Shown: piece by piece, positions 10,826-20,699 of the stretch
Layout: each line of letters opens with the position of its first letter
Numbering within the stretch: the stretch's first letter is position 1
Assembly (NCBI GenBank): GCA_900095095.1
Contig: FMBT01000568.1
Span: 1-48,203, forward strand
Direction: 5' to 3'
Origin: Fragilariopsis cylindrus CCMP1102
Taxonomy: Eukaryota > Bacillariophyta > Bacillariophyceae > Bacillariales > Bacillariaceae
Length of the DNA: 48,203 nucleotides
The notes under the pieces: generated by a model
Databases searched by the model: none
What the model was told of the DNA's origin: nothing
What the model saw: the letters and a program-made list of their open reading frames with translations, nothing else
Program-made: the position numbers and the translations under genes

Positions 10826-12085
10826 ATGAAGGAAACAGAAGCAGAAATCGACTTAACCACCATCACTCGTAACGACAGTCAACCAACTCTGATTAGTATC
10901 ACTAAAGCAAGGAGAGAAATCAGCCGACAGTTACAAACAAGGGTCTGTGCCGACCCAGCGACAAAAGATCATGGGCACTCCTATATCGTGTGGGACGCAA
11001 CTGAATGGAGCAAGAAAAGGCTTGTGACATCTCAAATCACTCCACCAACCAACCCTGGAGAGTACACTGGAGCAACGCACAATGCACACGAAATCCACAA
11101 GACTAAGCTACTAGCTTGGAAGCGGTACAAGGAAGCCCAAGCAGCAACACAGAAAATGATCATGCATGCCTTCAAGGACTATCATTTTTTGGAACTACAA
11201 GACGGCAATGGAGACATTGTAGGCTACACAGCCATCGAACTATTCGACCACCTCATGGACCAGTATGTCCAACCAGAGGATGTGGCAGATCAAGTGACAG
11301 CACTACACAAGGTCCTGGAACAAGAATATGATCCGACAGAAGAACCCCAAGTCTATTACAAGCTAGTACAGGACGCGAGGAATACACTAGAAGCACTCAA
11401 TCAAACAATCGATGAGCAAACTCTTATCCGACATGGACTAAATCAGTTCAAGGAACACATGGATTTGAAAATGGATATCAAGGAGTGGAAGAAAGAATCA
11501 TCAGCTAACAAAACATGGAAGAAGTTTAAATCTCACTTCACAAAGGCCATCAATGATAACAAAAATGATACTGGAACCCTCAAGGCACTTGGTATTGCTA
11601 ATGCTGCAAAGCAACAGATTGACAAAAACAAAGAAAACATGAAGGTATTCGCCCAAGCATCAATGGAAGCCAACCAGAAGATCAACTTGCTTGAACAGCA
11701 CTGTGCTGCGTTAATGGCTGAAAAACAACAACCACCACAACAAGCAACTGCTGTGGATGCCCGAGCACAACAAATCATCGCATTAACCAACCGTCTCAAC
11801 CAACTTGAGCTCAGCAATAGTGGAAATGGAGGAGGCGGAGGTGGACAAGGAGGAGGCTACCGCGCTCTAGGAAGCAATGGCTTCCCCAAAAACAACAAGG
11901 ATGGCACTAGAACATGCCGACGTTGGTCCAATGATGAATACTGTTGGACATGTGGGTTTGATATCAAACACAACAGTATGACATGCAAATACATCAAGGA
12001 TGAAGCAGCCCACAAGAAGGAAGCAACGGCAACCAACACGATGGGTGGATCCACTCGGAACTTGCACTTACGTTCTAACTTGTGA
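10826..12085 (+). CDS. Retrotransposon Gag
   Basis: This is a 419-aa protein from an ATG 135 bp downstream of the LTR. The middle part (about residues 80-260) is a helical Copia-type capsid region with YKEAQAATQKM and the EQEYDPTEEPQVYYKL stretch. A coiled-coil-like, Gln-rich segment follows. A glycine-rich linker (GNGGGGGGQGGG) leads to a zinc knuckle of spacing C-x2-C-x5-H-x4-C at residues 373-387, one residue longer than the canonical CCHC. The last residues are basic. Gag packages the element's RNA and forms the particle. It ends at a UGA (12083-12085), after which the same frame continues into Pol. Confidence 0.9.
   Translation: MKETEAEIDLTTITRNDSQPTLISITKARREISRQLQTRVCADPATKDHGHSYIVWDATEWSKKRLVTSQITPPTNPGEYTGATHNAHEIHKTKLLAWKRYKEAQAATQKMIMHAFKDYHFLELQDGNGDIVGYTAIELFDHLMDQYVQPEDVADQVTALHKVLEQEYDPTEEPQVYYKLVQDARNTLEALNQTIDEQTLIRHGLNQFKEHMDLKMDIKEWKKESSANKTWKKFKSHFTKAINDNKNDTGTLKALGIANAAKQQIDKNKENMKVFAQASMEANQKINLLEQHCAALMAEKQQPPQQATAVDARAQQIIALTNRLNQLELSNSGNGGGGGGQGGGYRALGSNGFPKNNKDGTRTCRRWSNDEYCWTCGFDIKHNSMTCKYIKDEAAHKKEATATNTMGGSTRNLHLRSNL
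12083..12085 (+). promoter_or_regulatory. In-frame UGA between Gag and Pol, candidate readthrough site
   Basis: The only stop in the 5.5-kb frame is TGA in the context AACTTG-TGA-TGTGGT. The frame continues open for 1,412 codons after it. The first in-frame ATG of Pol (12332) lies beyond the protease active site (12239), so Pol cannot easily start on its own. This suggests stop-codon readthrough. A recent nonsense mutation or a splice that removes the stop would explain it equally well from one copy. Confidence 0.5.
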
Positions 12086-15000
12086 TGTGGTTGGAAGAAT
12101 GACAGTATAATTGAAATAGCACCAAATAAAAATATAAACCCTATTAAACCAATTACACACTGTTATTCTTCGCGTAGCAAAACCACTCTAGCATTAGCAG
12201 CAATAGCAGAAGACACAGAGTACATCAATGCAGTAGCAGATTCAGCCGCCACAGGTCATTTCTTGCCTAATGAAGACAACAAAAAGAATAACCACGAGGA
12301 AATCCAAGTGATTTGTGCCAACAGCCAAACAATGAATTCAGTTGCAACAACAAAATTAGATATTCCTGAACTATCCGATAAGGCGAAAACTGCTTTTCAC
12401 TTCAATGAAATGGACACACCACTACTCTCCATACCGGTATTAGCAGATGATGGTTGTAAAATTGAACTGACTGAAGATAATATTGTGGTTAAGAAAAATA
12501 ATAAAACAATATTAAAAGGAATTAGAGACAAAACAACAACACTGTGGATGATACCAATCAAACACCGTGAGAAAGCAAGAATATTAGCACAACAACTGCC
12601 ACCGATACCAATCCATGCAGCAAACAGTGCATATCATCAACCAACAATAGCAAAATTAATGGCATACCACAATGCAACTATTGGATCACTACCAGTCAAA
12701 ACACTATGCAATGCCATTGACAATGATTGGTTAACATCATTTCCAGGTTTAACTAGCAATGCAGTAAGAAGACACCTACCAAAATCAATATCAACAACAA
12801 TGGGCCATCTGCACATGATTAGAAAAGGAATTAGATCTACTACAAAACCAACAATCAGTGAAATAATGAATGAAGAATTAGATCCAGAACCAGTGTTACC
12901 ACCACCCATACGCATCACAAACAGACAGCATACTGTGGCAGTGGATACAATACCATTTGAAGATTTAAAAGGAATCATAGCAACAGACCTTCCAGGTCGG
13001 TTTCCAACGACTTCGGCTCAAGGCAATGCTTATGTCCTTGTGATGTATGATTATGATTCAAATACAATCAATGCAGTAGCAATCAAGAACAGAAAAACAG
13101 CATCGTTAGTTCAAGGGTACAATGAATTATTTGAAGACCTCAAGAAAGCTGGAATCAACCCAGTACTACATCGATTGGATAATGAAACTTCAAATGAATT
13201 GATACTGGAAATAGAAAAGAAAGGATTAGACTACCAGATTGCATCTCCAGGTGATCATAGACTTAACCATGCAGAAAGAGCCATTCAGACATTCAAAAAC
13301 CACTTCATTGCAGTTCTATATGGATGTGACAGTACATTCCCAGCAAAGCAATGGGACCGTATCATCAAACAGGCAGTAATGACATTGAATATGTGCAGGC
13401 CTTCCCGAATCAATCCAAAATTATCTGCATACCAACAGGTATGGGGAAACTTTGACTTCAACAAGACACCACTCGCGCCACCAGGTTGCAAAGTAGTGGT
13501 ACATGAGAGAGCAATGGAGAGAGGAGCATGGGCATGTCATGGAGTAGTTGGTTACTACATAGGACCAGCAATGAAGCACTACCGAAATTACATCAGTTAC
13601 ATCCCTGAAACTAGAGGAATTCGAACAACCAACACCATTGAATTCTTTCCAGAAAAAGTAGACATGCCAACAACAGCAACAACAGATCGGTTAGCAAGAG
13701 CCACAGAAGATCTGGCTGAAATACTACAAGCACCACACCCAGCAACTCCATTCCTACAACAAGGCACAGTCATCAATGATGCAATGGAGCAATTGAAGAA
13801 AATATTTACACCACCAACCAGAATAGAAACAGCAATGGCTGCACCAATTCCAAGGGTGTTAGAGACTGCTGTAGCAGCTCCAAGGGTGGATGTAAACAAC
13901 AACAACAACTGTAATCATTCTCCAAGGGTGGCAGTAACAACAACAACAACAACAACAACAGATCGATTACAACGAGTACTAAACAGATTAACAGCTAAAT
14001 CTGCTCCAAATACTGAACGGTCCAGTAGAAAAAGAACTAAATCAGTGCGATTTCCAGAAAATTGTGAAGGACCCAGTGCGTTAAGGACTAAATTAGCTCG
14101 AATTGCAGAAGAAACTTTACCACATACCGTTGGTACTACAATTAGAAAATCATTCAAAAAGAATCACAAATCAAAAAAGAATCAACTAAATGGGATTATT
14201 ACATCGTATGACAAGGATAGAGAGTACTATATGATAGAGTACGAAGATGGGGATTCAGAGGAACTACGGCACAAGACAGTCGAAAAGTATATCGTTACAG
14301 CGAACGTGGAAATGGATCAAATGCAAAGATTAACAAGATCAAAGTTACAAGCGAAAACTGCAATTCAAAGCAAAAGAAAAGCAATGAAGATGGCATACAA
14401 TGCATTCACTGATTCAAACCTACCACTACACCATGCAATGCCCGTATTCGATGAAGTAACAGCAAAGATGTTAGAATATCGGCACCTAATCAATCATTCA
14501 GATCCAATAATTAGAAAACAGTGGCAACTATCAGGCGCAAATGAATTTGGAAGAACGATGCAAGGAGTAGGCAAGTCACGAAAGGAAGAAGATCGAGTAG
14601 AAGGAACCGATACGATGCACTTGATTCACAAGAAAGACATCCCCAAGAACAAGAAGATCACGTATGCACGATTTGTCAGTGAAATTCGATTACAAAAAGC
14701 TGAAATTCATCGAACTAGGATGACAGCAGGAGGAGATAGATTGGATGATTATGAAGGCAAGACAAGCACTGATACGGCAGGATTAGAGACTATCAAGATC
14801 CACATCAACAGTACTATCTCAAGAGCAAGACGAGGAGCAAAATACCTATGCATTGATATTGGAAACATGTACTTGAACACAAAGTTACCATCACCAGAAT
14901 ACATGAGGATCCACATCGATCTCGTACCAGAAGAAATTCAACAAGAATACAACACTGATGCATACATGGATGAGAATGGATATGTCTACATGGAGATAAC

Positions 15001-16324
15001 AGGAGCAATATATGGTCTTGCCCAGTCAGGATATCTAGCCAATCAAGATCTAATCAAAAACCTAGCCCCATACGGATATCACCCAGTAGAAAGAACTCCA
15101 GGATTATGGAAACACGAAACAAGAGAAACAACATTCACACTAGTAGTGGATGACTTTGGAGTGCAGTACTTCAGCAAGGACGACGCAGACCACTTGATCA
15201 ACGCAATCAAAGCAAGCTACCCAGTGAAAGTGGATTGGACCGGATCCAAATATATTGGAATTGATTTAAAGTGGGACTACAAGAAAGGAGAGGTAATATT
15301 GTCAATGAGAGGATATGTGATCAAAGCACTAAAAGAATTCGGACACAAAAAACCAACCAAACCATTTGATGCACCAGCAAAGTTTCATCAACCAGAATTC
15401 GGACAGAAAGTACAGTATGAGAGAATAGATATATCAGAAAAACTAACAGCAAAGCAGATACAAACAATACAAGAAGTGTGTGGAAAATTCCTATACACAA
15501 GCCAAGCAGTGGATGGAACTATGCACCATACGTTGAATGAACTATGTATTGCAGCAACAAAAGGAACTCAAGAAACACAAGATGCACTAGAATACTTCCT
15601 GAATTATTGTGCAACCCATCCAGAAGCAGAAATAATCTACAGAGCAAGTGATATGATCCTATCAGCCGACAGCGATGCAGCCTATCAGGTAGCATCAAAA
15701 TCAAGAAGCAGAGCATCAGGCTACCACTATCTAGGAGACATGGACGGATTACTATTTAATGGAGCAATTTTCATCTTAGCAAAGGTAATCAAAGCAGTCA
15801 TGCAATCAGCAGCAGAGGCAGAATGTGGTGCCCTGTACATGAATGCAAAAGAAGCAGTACCAATGCGTACAACGTTAGAAGAATTAGGACACCCACAACC
15901 ACCAACACCAATGCGAACAGATAACAGCACGGCGGATGGAATAATGAACAGAACAGTTAAACAAAAAGCAACCAAGTCAATGGACATGCGATTTTACTGG
16001 TTACAGGATAGAGTTACACAAAAGCAATTCAAAGTTTTCTGGGCACCAGGAGTGATAAATTTAGCAGACTACCAATCGAAAGTACAACCAACATCAGTAC
16101 ACAGAGCACTAAGACCAATATATCTATATGAAGAAGGCAAAAGCCCAACTACGCTGCAAGGGTGTGATGAGATACTCAAGTCACTAGCAAGTGGGGCGCG
16201 CAAACCCGTTACTAGTAAGTATTCAAATACAACAGCCCAGCTTGGCAGTTACCACCGGGCGAGCTTGATCCATTCAAATCAACTCAATATCAACCACTCA
16301 TTAGCTAGAATCGCCTATGATTGA
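12086..16324 (+). CDS. Retrotransposon Pol: protease, integrase, reverse transcriptase, RNase H
   Basis: The frame is open from the Gag stop to a TGA at 16322-16324, inside the 3' LTR. In order: aspartic protease motif DSAATG at 12239; an integrase zinc-region relative (YHQPTIAKLMAYHN to GHLHMIRKGIRST); integrase core with D at 12986 (TDLPGRFP), D at 13178 (RLDNETS) and E at 13274 (NHAERA); a Tudor-like module at 14188-14280; reverse transcriptase with CIDIGNMYLN near 14850 and the VVDD catalytic pair at 15149; RNase H with ADSDAAY near 15665, AEAE and TDNSTAD. All catalytic acidic residues are present, so the enzyme should be active if made. The second D to E interval is 31 residues, shorter than the usual 35; I believe this is normal for diatom copies. 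The last 53 codons are LTR sequence. Confidence 0.92.
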   Translation, partial: CGWKNDSIIEIAPNKNINPIKPITHCYSSRSKTTLALAAIAEDTEYINAVADSAATGHFLPNEDNKKNNHEEIQVICANSQTMNSVATTKLDIPELSDKAKTAFHFNEMDTPLLSIPVLADDGCKIELTEDNIVVKKNNKTILKGIRDKTTTLWMIPIKHREKARILAQQLPPIPIHAANSAYHQPTIAKLMAYHNATIGSLPVKTLCNAIDNDWLTSFPGLTSNAVRRHLPKSISTTMGHLHMIRKGIRSTTKPTISEIMNEELDPEPVLPPPIRITNRQHTVAVDTIPFEDLKGIIATDLPGRFPTTSAQGNAYVLVMYDYDSNTINAVAIKNRKTASLVQGYNELFEDLKKAGINPVLHRLDNETSNELILEIEKKGLDYQIASPGDHRLNHAERAIQTFKNHFIAVLYGCDSTFPAKQWDRIIKQAVMTLNMCRPSRINPKLSAYQQVWGNFDFNKTPLAPPGCKVVVHERAMERGAWACHGVVGYYIGPAMKHYRNYISYIPETRGIRTTNTIEFFPEKVDMPTTATTDRLARATEDLAEILQAPHPATPFLQQGTVINDAMEQLKKIFTPPTRIETAMAAPIPRVLETAVAAPRVDVNNNNNCNHSPRVAVTTTTTTTTDRLQRVLNRLTAKSAPNTERSSRKRTKSVRFPENCEGPSALRTKLARIAEETLPHTVGTTIRKSFKKNHKSKKNQLNGIITSYDKDREYYMIEYEDGDSEELRHKTVEKYIVTANVEMDQMQRLTRSKLQAKTAIQSKRKAMKMAYNAFTDSNLPLHHAMPVFDEVTAKMLEYRHLINHSDPIIRKQWQLSGANEFGRTMQGVGKSRKEEDRVEGTDTMHLIHKKDIPKNKKITYARFVSEIRLQKAEIHRTRMTAGGDRLDDYEGKTSTDTAGLETIKIHINSTISRARRGAKYLCIDIGNMYLNTKLPSPEYMRIHIDLVPEEIQQEYNTDAYMDENGYVYMEITGAIYGLAQSGYLANQDLIKNLAPYGYHPVERTPGLWKHETRETTFTLVVDDFGVQYFSKDDADHLINAIKASYPVKVDWTGSKYIGIDLKWDYKKGEVILSMRGYVIKALKEFGHKKPTKPFDAPAKFHQPEFGQKVQYERIDISEKLTAKQIQTIQEVCGKFLYTSQAVDGTMHHTLNELCIAATKGTQETQDALEYFLNYCATHPEAEIIYRASDMILSADSDAAYQVASKSRSRASGYHYLGDMDGLLFNGAIFILAKVIKAVMQSAAEAECGALYMNAKEAVPMRTTLEELGHPQPPTPMRTDNSTADGIMNRTVKQKATKSMDMRFYWLQDRVTQKQFKVFWAPGVINLADYQSKVQPTSVHRALRPIYLYEEGKSPTTLQGCDEILKSLASGARKPVTSKYSNTTAQLGSYHRASLIHSNQLNINHSLARIAYD

Positions 16325-16431
16325 TGGATCAGTTGTAATAGGATCCAACTAGCCAGTTAGGACGCTAAGATAAGATAGCTCATAATAACTTTAGACATTA
16401 GTTAATAACCAAACTATATCATAGCTTAACA
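16165..16431 (+). repeat. 3' long terminal repeat, 267 bp
   Basis: It is the same length and ends as the 5' LTR, with one mismatch at 16321. It is preceded by GCAAGGGTG, only a weak polypurine tract. The first 160 bp are also the end of the Pol reading frame. Confidence 0.95.
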
Positions 16432-16436
16432 TTAGC
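16432..16436. repeat. 5-bp target-site duplication (right)
   Basis: TTAGC directly follows the 3' LTR and matches 10419-10423. Confidence 0.9.
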
Positions 16437-16620
16437 ATGTGAACCAGAGGCCCCTATAGTTGCGGCTTTAGGTGGGCTAGTTTATTTTATGAGTATTTGT
16501 GTGGAAATACCTGCCAAAATTTCTGTGGAAGCATTTTTCAGCCAACAGTGACTATTATTTTAAGTATGGTCCTTGATTGGTTTTTATTAAATGAGATATT
16601 CTACTTGTTATATATTTTTT

Positions 16621-17052
16621 AGGGTTGTGACTACTGCAGCTGAACAGCCAAACATAAAATACTGGACTCAGTCAGAATATATATACCTTTTAACTTGAAT
16701 TTTCAACACTATATCAAATATTGGTGAAGTGGATGTATCCAGAACAAGTGCGACACTAACAGTTTATGAAATACCTACTGTAAAATTTTCACACAGTAAA
16801 TTACCTGGCATATTTTTTAGGGTTGTGACTACTGCAGCTGAACAGCCAAACATAAAATACTGGACTCAGTCAGAATATATATACCTTTTAACTTGAATTT
16901 TCAACACTATATCAAATATTGGTGAAGTGGATGTATCCAGAACAAGTGCGACACTAACAGTTTATGAAATACCTACTGTAAAATTTTCACACAGTAAATT
17001 ACCTGGCATATTTTTTAGGGTTGTGACTACTGCAGCTGAGCAACCAAACATA
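16621..17052. repeat. 198-bp tandem repeat, 2.2 copies
   Basis: Copies start at 16621, 16819 and 17017, each with AGGGTTGTGACTACTGCAGC. The two full copies look identical by eye; the third stops after about 36 bp. No coding potential is seen. Homogeneous copies suggest a recent duplication. Confidence 0.9.
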
Positions 17053-17087
17053 TAATATTATGAGGACCTTGTATGCATAGGTATTAT

Positions 17088-17526
17088 GGATGCCAGTGCA
17101 CCCAACCTAGAAGGTGCTGTCCTCTGCAACACATTCAAATAAGATAGATTGTTGTTCATTTCTGGTCAAAAATCTTGTTGTTTGTGTGCCTTCCACAACA
17201 GCAGATTGTAATTTATTCAACAACCACAGGAACAGAAAATTTGTAGGAGGCAACTACAATGCTCTAGTATAATGTGCGGATGCTAGTGTACCCAACACAG
17301 AAGGTGTTGTCCTCTGCAACACTTTCAAATACGATAGATTGTTGTTCATTTCTGGTCAAAAATCTTGTTGTTTGTGTGCCTTCCACAACAGCGGATTGTA
17401 ATTTATTCAACAACCACAGGAACAGAAAAAGTAGTAGGAGGCAACTACAATGTTCTAGTAGAATGTGCGGATGCTAGTGTACCCAACTCAGAAGGTGTTG
17501 TCCTCTGCAACACTTTCAAATGAGAT
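17088..17526. repeat. ~190-bp tandem repeat, 2.3 copies
   Basis: Copies start at 17088, 17278 and 17469 (spacing 190 and 191), each beginning GGATGC and containing TCCTCTGCAACAC. The copies differ by scattered substitutions and are unrelated to the adjacent 198-bp repeat. No coding potential is seen. Confidence 0.9.
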
Positions 17527-18378
17527 ATTTTGTTGTATGTACACATACATTCTAAATCCCTAAAATGTGTTCTGTGTGTGAGCCTACATTGTGAGATACC
17601 AGTAGGCTTACTACAAGACTAAGGAATATAACAATTCTCCAACCAATAGGTCAATTGTAAACTTCATTGTTTATTTTTCCAAAAAAAAGACTTTTAGGTG
17701 TATATACTTGATGCTAAAGTTGTTATTATATACTACACTAACAAATGATTTAGTTTTTATATAAATGACTAATTCCACTCGGAGATTTATTCAATGGTTT
17801 CGATAGATCCTCCGGCGCTGATGATGACAGACTAGACATCATAACACCCACAGGCAAAGTAATGGTATGCACAATCATAGCATAATGTCTGACAACAAGA
17901 CTTAGTAAAACACAGCATGCATGCACACAATAACCCAAATCAAGAGGTGGAAAAGAAACAAAAGAGAACATTGTTAGGCTGCAAAACGATGAGGGTAATG
18001 GAAGATTAAAAATTGAAAGGTGAAAAAAGTTTGGGCATAAAACAAACCCCAAATTACTTCTAGTAGCTACTGATATATTATATTAACCCACACTAATTGT
18101 TAGTATTTAGTGGTCAGTAGAACCTACCCTTCTAGCTACTGCAATATGGAGGGGGAGAGAGAAAGGAAGGTAGAAAGTATGAATCCATTTAAGTGTTATG
18201 CTACCACTAGTACGAATGCATGCCTTGACTTTTGCTAGTTCTAGTTCTTAATTTATATTTATTAGTTATTTTTTCGTGTTTATACTAGTTAACTAATGCA
18301 GACAGGCAAAACGAGTTGCTATAGTTTCGATCAAAGCTGCTACTCTACTGCAGCACCTGTTGTTATGATTTTTCGATT
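17527..18378. other. Intergenic, no supported gene
   Basis: No clear gene is present. A short minus-strand frame ending at 17750 (SPSGISHLYKN at the C-terminus, MMSSLSSSAPEDL about 30 residues before it) has some coding feel but no recognisable partner exon. The rest is AT-rich 3' flank of the LRR gene. Confidence 0.4.
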
Positions 18379-20699
18379 CTAACCATCGATGTCCATACTA
18401 GCATCATCATTAACGACTGCGACTGCGACTTCTACCGACGGTGTTGTCGTCGACGACGATTCTTTCGCTGCTGCTTTTTCTTCTTTAGCTGTTGCTGCTT
18501 TGATTGCATGAATACGATAACGAAAATGATTTGTAATAATAGATGATGATTCTGATTGTTCATCTTGTTGTTGCTCTTGTCGCAATATACCCCATCCAAT
18601 ACCATCGGAATTGGAAACAACACGTAAAGCATCATCACTTGCTGCATCAGGATAAATTTGTTTTGTTTCTTTGACACTATTTTTACTTGCCTCAGCTGCA
18701 ATACCAGAATATCGTCCTAATACCATCAGAGATTGTTTTGATTTAACTTTCCCTTTTGAGAGAGATTCATCATTTATAATAGTTGCACGACCATCATACC
18801 ATCCTGTTAATGAATTTAATTTATGATTACCACGAATATCTAATGCACGTAAGTTAGGTAAATGCCGTCCCATCAAACCAAGCCAAGCGTTATCTATTAA
18901 TGTTTCTTCACAAAATGGTACAGATAAGCTTTGTAGACTTTGACACATATTACTATTCAAATTTGCAGTGGATGTACCGGCTTCTTCTGCTTGGAGTAAT
19001 AGTGCGGTATGATTTGATTCGACATCAAATATAGCAGATTTCCATCCCTCGAAAGTAAGGTATGGTGAAAATCCTATTGATAATGCAATCCAATTTCTTA
19101 ATGAAAATAGTTCTGGTAAAAAATCATTTGTCCAACCACCTGTTGGACCAATCCCCCCCGCATGTAATTCAGTTAAATGTGGTAATGCTAATGTTGTGAA
19201 AAGTCCACGTCCACGTCTTATCACTTGTGGTTTTAATAAATCAATGATGGTTCTTGGTTTTATATTATAATCACCACCAATATCAATTGATTCAAGATTA
19301 GATGAATGATTACATAATGAATGTATTGTTATATCTGTTAAACGTCGACAATTTTTCACTGATAAACGTCTTAATTGTAATCCTGTTTCTTTTACTACCG
19401 ACAATAACATATCATCTGTTAATGTTTGTAATCCTGTCAGGTCCAAAGTATAAATATGTTTTAATACATTTGATGATAAGATATTATTGAGTGTTTCTGT
19501 CATTATAATTGCATTATGTAGTGATAATGAACCACGACTTGTTTGTTATGTGGACATAGGAGGAAGCAGGGGGAGAAAAGGTTGAATGGGATATGCGTGA
19601 GGAGTGATTTTCGGGGAAGAAGGAAAGAGATGTCAGCATATGAATGACGTGTTGCTGATTGTGAACATACCTTTTTTGGTACAGCTGCAAGTATTGCTGC
19701 TTGACGTTTCACTTCATCTTCTGCTCTTTTTGCGGCTTCTTTTTTCTTTAATGCTACTTGTGCTGCTGTAGTGGCACCACCACCACTTCGTTTTCGTTTC
19801 TTCTTCTTTGGTATTGGTGAATTCATTACATCAGCAACGGGTGATGCTGCTGCTGCTGCTGCTGTTACATCGGCATCCACAGCAGCATCATCTTCTACGA
19901 ATGAATCGATGCCCTCACCGTTGCCACCACCGTTACCACCATTACCATTCTCTAGTAGTAGTCCACGTTGTGTATATTTCTTTACTTGATATTGTAATTC
20001 AATATTAACTTTAAGTTCTTTAAAGAAAAATAATCCTAAACGATTATCATCCATTCTACCTAATTCAACTAACGAGTCCACATAACTTTGTAATAAATCA
20101 ATAGCACAACTACCATATTCTGCTACAATCACCTGTGATTCAGGATCAGTTGGTATATTATCTTGTTTATCTTGTTCTTGTTCCTGTTCATCATCATCAT
20201 CTTCTACGTCGTCTTCCACCATCCCCTTCTTTATCAAAGAATTATTTTTCTTGCTGTCAAATTCTGGTTGATATATACCAATCCACGGATGATTTAAGTC
20301 AACATCATTTGCTTGTTTTCTACGTCCTGATCCATTACCAATTGCTGGTGTTCTTTTCATTGGTATTAATTCTATTGTTGGTATTACATCATCTTGAGTA
20401 GCTTGAGTAGTAGTGGTGGTCTTTTCATTTTCATTTTCATTATCATTTTCATTATCATTTTCATTATTGGAATCAATATTATTTATTTCATCCATCGATT
20501 TTTGAGCATCAATTAAAAAATCATTTATTTTTTCATTTGGTCTTAACACAGGACGATTATGAAAACTTCGTAGTAGTCTTGATGCTGTCGATGGTTGACC
20601 ATCTTTGGTGGGTGCAAATGTTTTTTCTGTATTACAGTCACGACTAACAATTGCTCTTAAACATAAAATTGATAAATTTGGTATTTCACGTAAACCCAT
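18379..20699 (-). CDS. Leucine-rich-repeat (RNI-like) protein, two exons, phase conflict at the junction
   Basis: Exon 1 (20699-19671) codes about 343 aa: MGLREIPNLSILCLRAIV, an acidic Asn/Asp/Glu-rich linker, a conserved-looking YGSCAIDLLQSYVDSLVELG helix, then a nuclear-localisation-like PKKKKRKR and a basic helix ending AILAAVPKK. Exon 2 (19537-18379) codes leucine-rich repeats of the RNI/AMN1 kind (LDLTGLQTLTDDMLL, LRRLSVKNCRRLTDITI, LESIDIGGDYNI, LRALDIRGNHKL) and ends DDASMDIDG. The arrangement resembles Rad7-like nuclear LRR proteins, but I cannot assign it firmly. The intron 19670-19538 has GTATGT and CAAG ends, yet exon 1 ends in phase 0 and exon 2 needs a two-base carry-over. One A too many in the A run beside the donor would explain it. 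Reading SRGSLSLHNAII upstream of ATG 19503 argues that exon 2 belongs to this gene. It is divergent from the CK1 gene. Confidence 0.7.
19538..19670 (-). other. Probable intron of the LRR gene
   Basis: On the minus strand AAAAAAG|GTATGT opens and AACAAACAAG closes a 133-bp segment with a pyrimidine-rich 3' half. In frame it stays open throughout, so retention would add about 55 residues and then a stop. No other AG lies near the 3' end. Confidence 0.6.

Larger units (their letters stand above)
10424..16431 (+). mobile_element. Full-length young Ty1/copia LTR retrotransposon (diatom CoDi-like)
   Basis: The element is 6,008 bp. LTRs of 267 bp at each end start TG and end CA and differ at one base (G10580 against T16321). 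A perfect TTAGC duplication flanks the element. Domain order is Gag, protease, integrase, reverse transcriptase, RNase H, which defines Copia. The integrase N-terminal region (GHLHMIRKGIRST) and the Gag knuckle resemble elements I know from diatoms. One frame runs from 10826 to 16324 with a single internal UGA at 12083-12085. The near-identical LTRs and long open frame point to recent insertion. The element sits between repeat-rich sequence on the left and tandem repeats on the right. Confidence 0.95.

Noticed and set aside
16621..17526. CRISPR-like array
   Set aside because: Units are contiguous ~190-198 bp tandem copies without spacers, in a eukaryotic genome.
17750..17860. C-terminal exon of a minus-strand gene
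   Set aside because: About 30 plausible codons but no upstream exon, splice acceptor or family could be tied to it.
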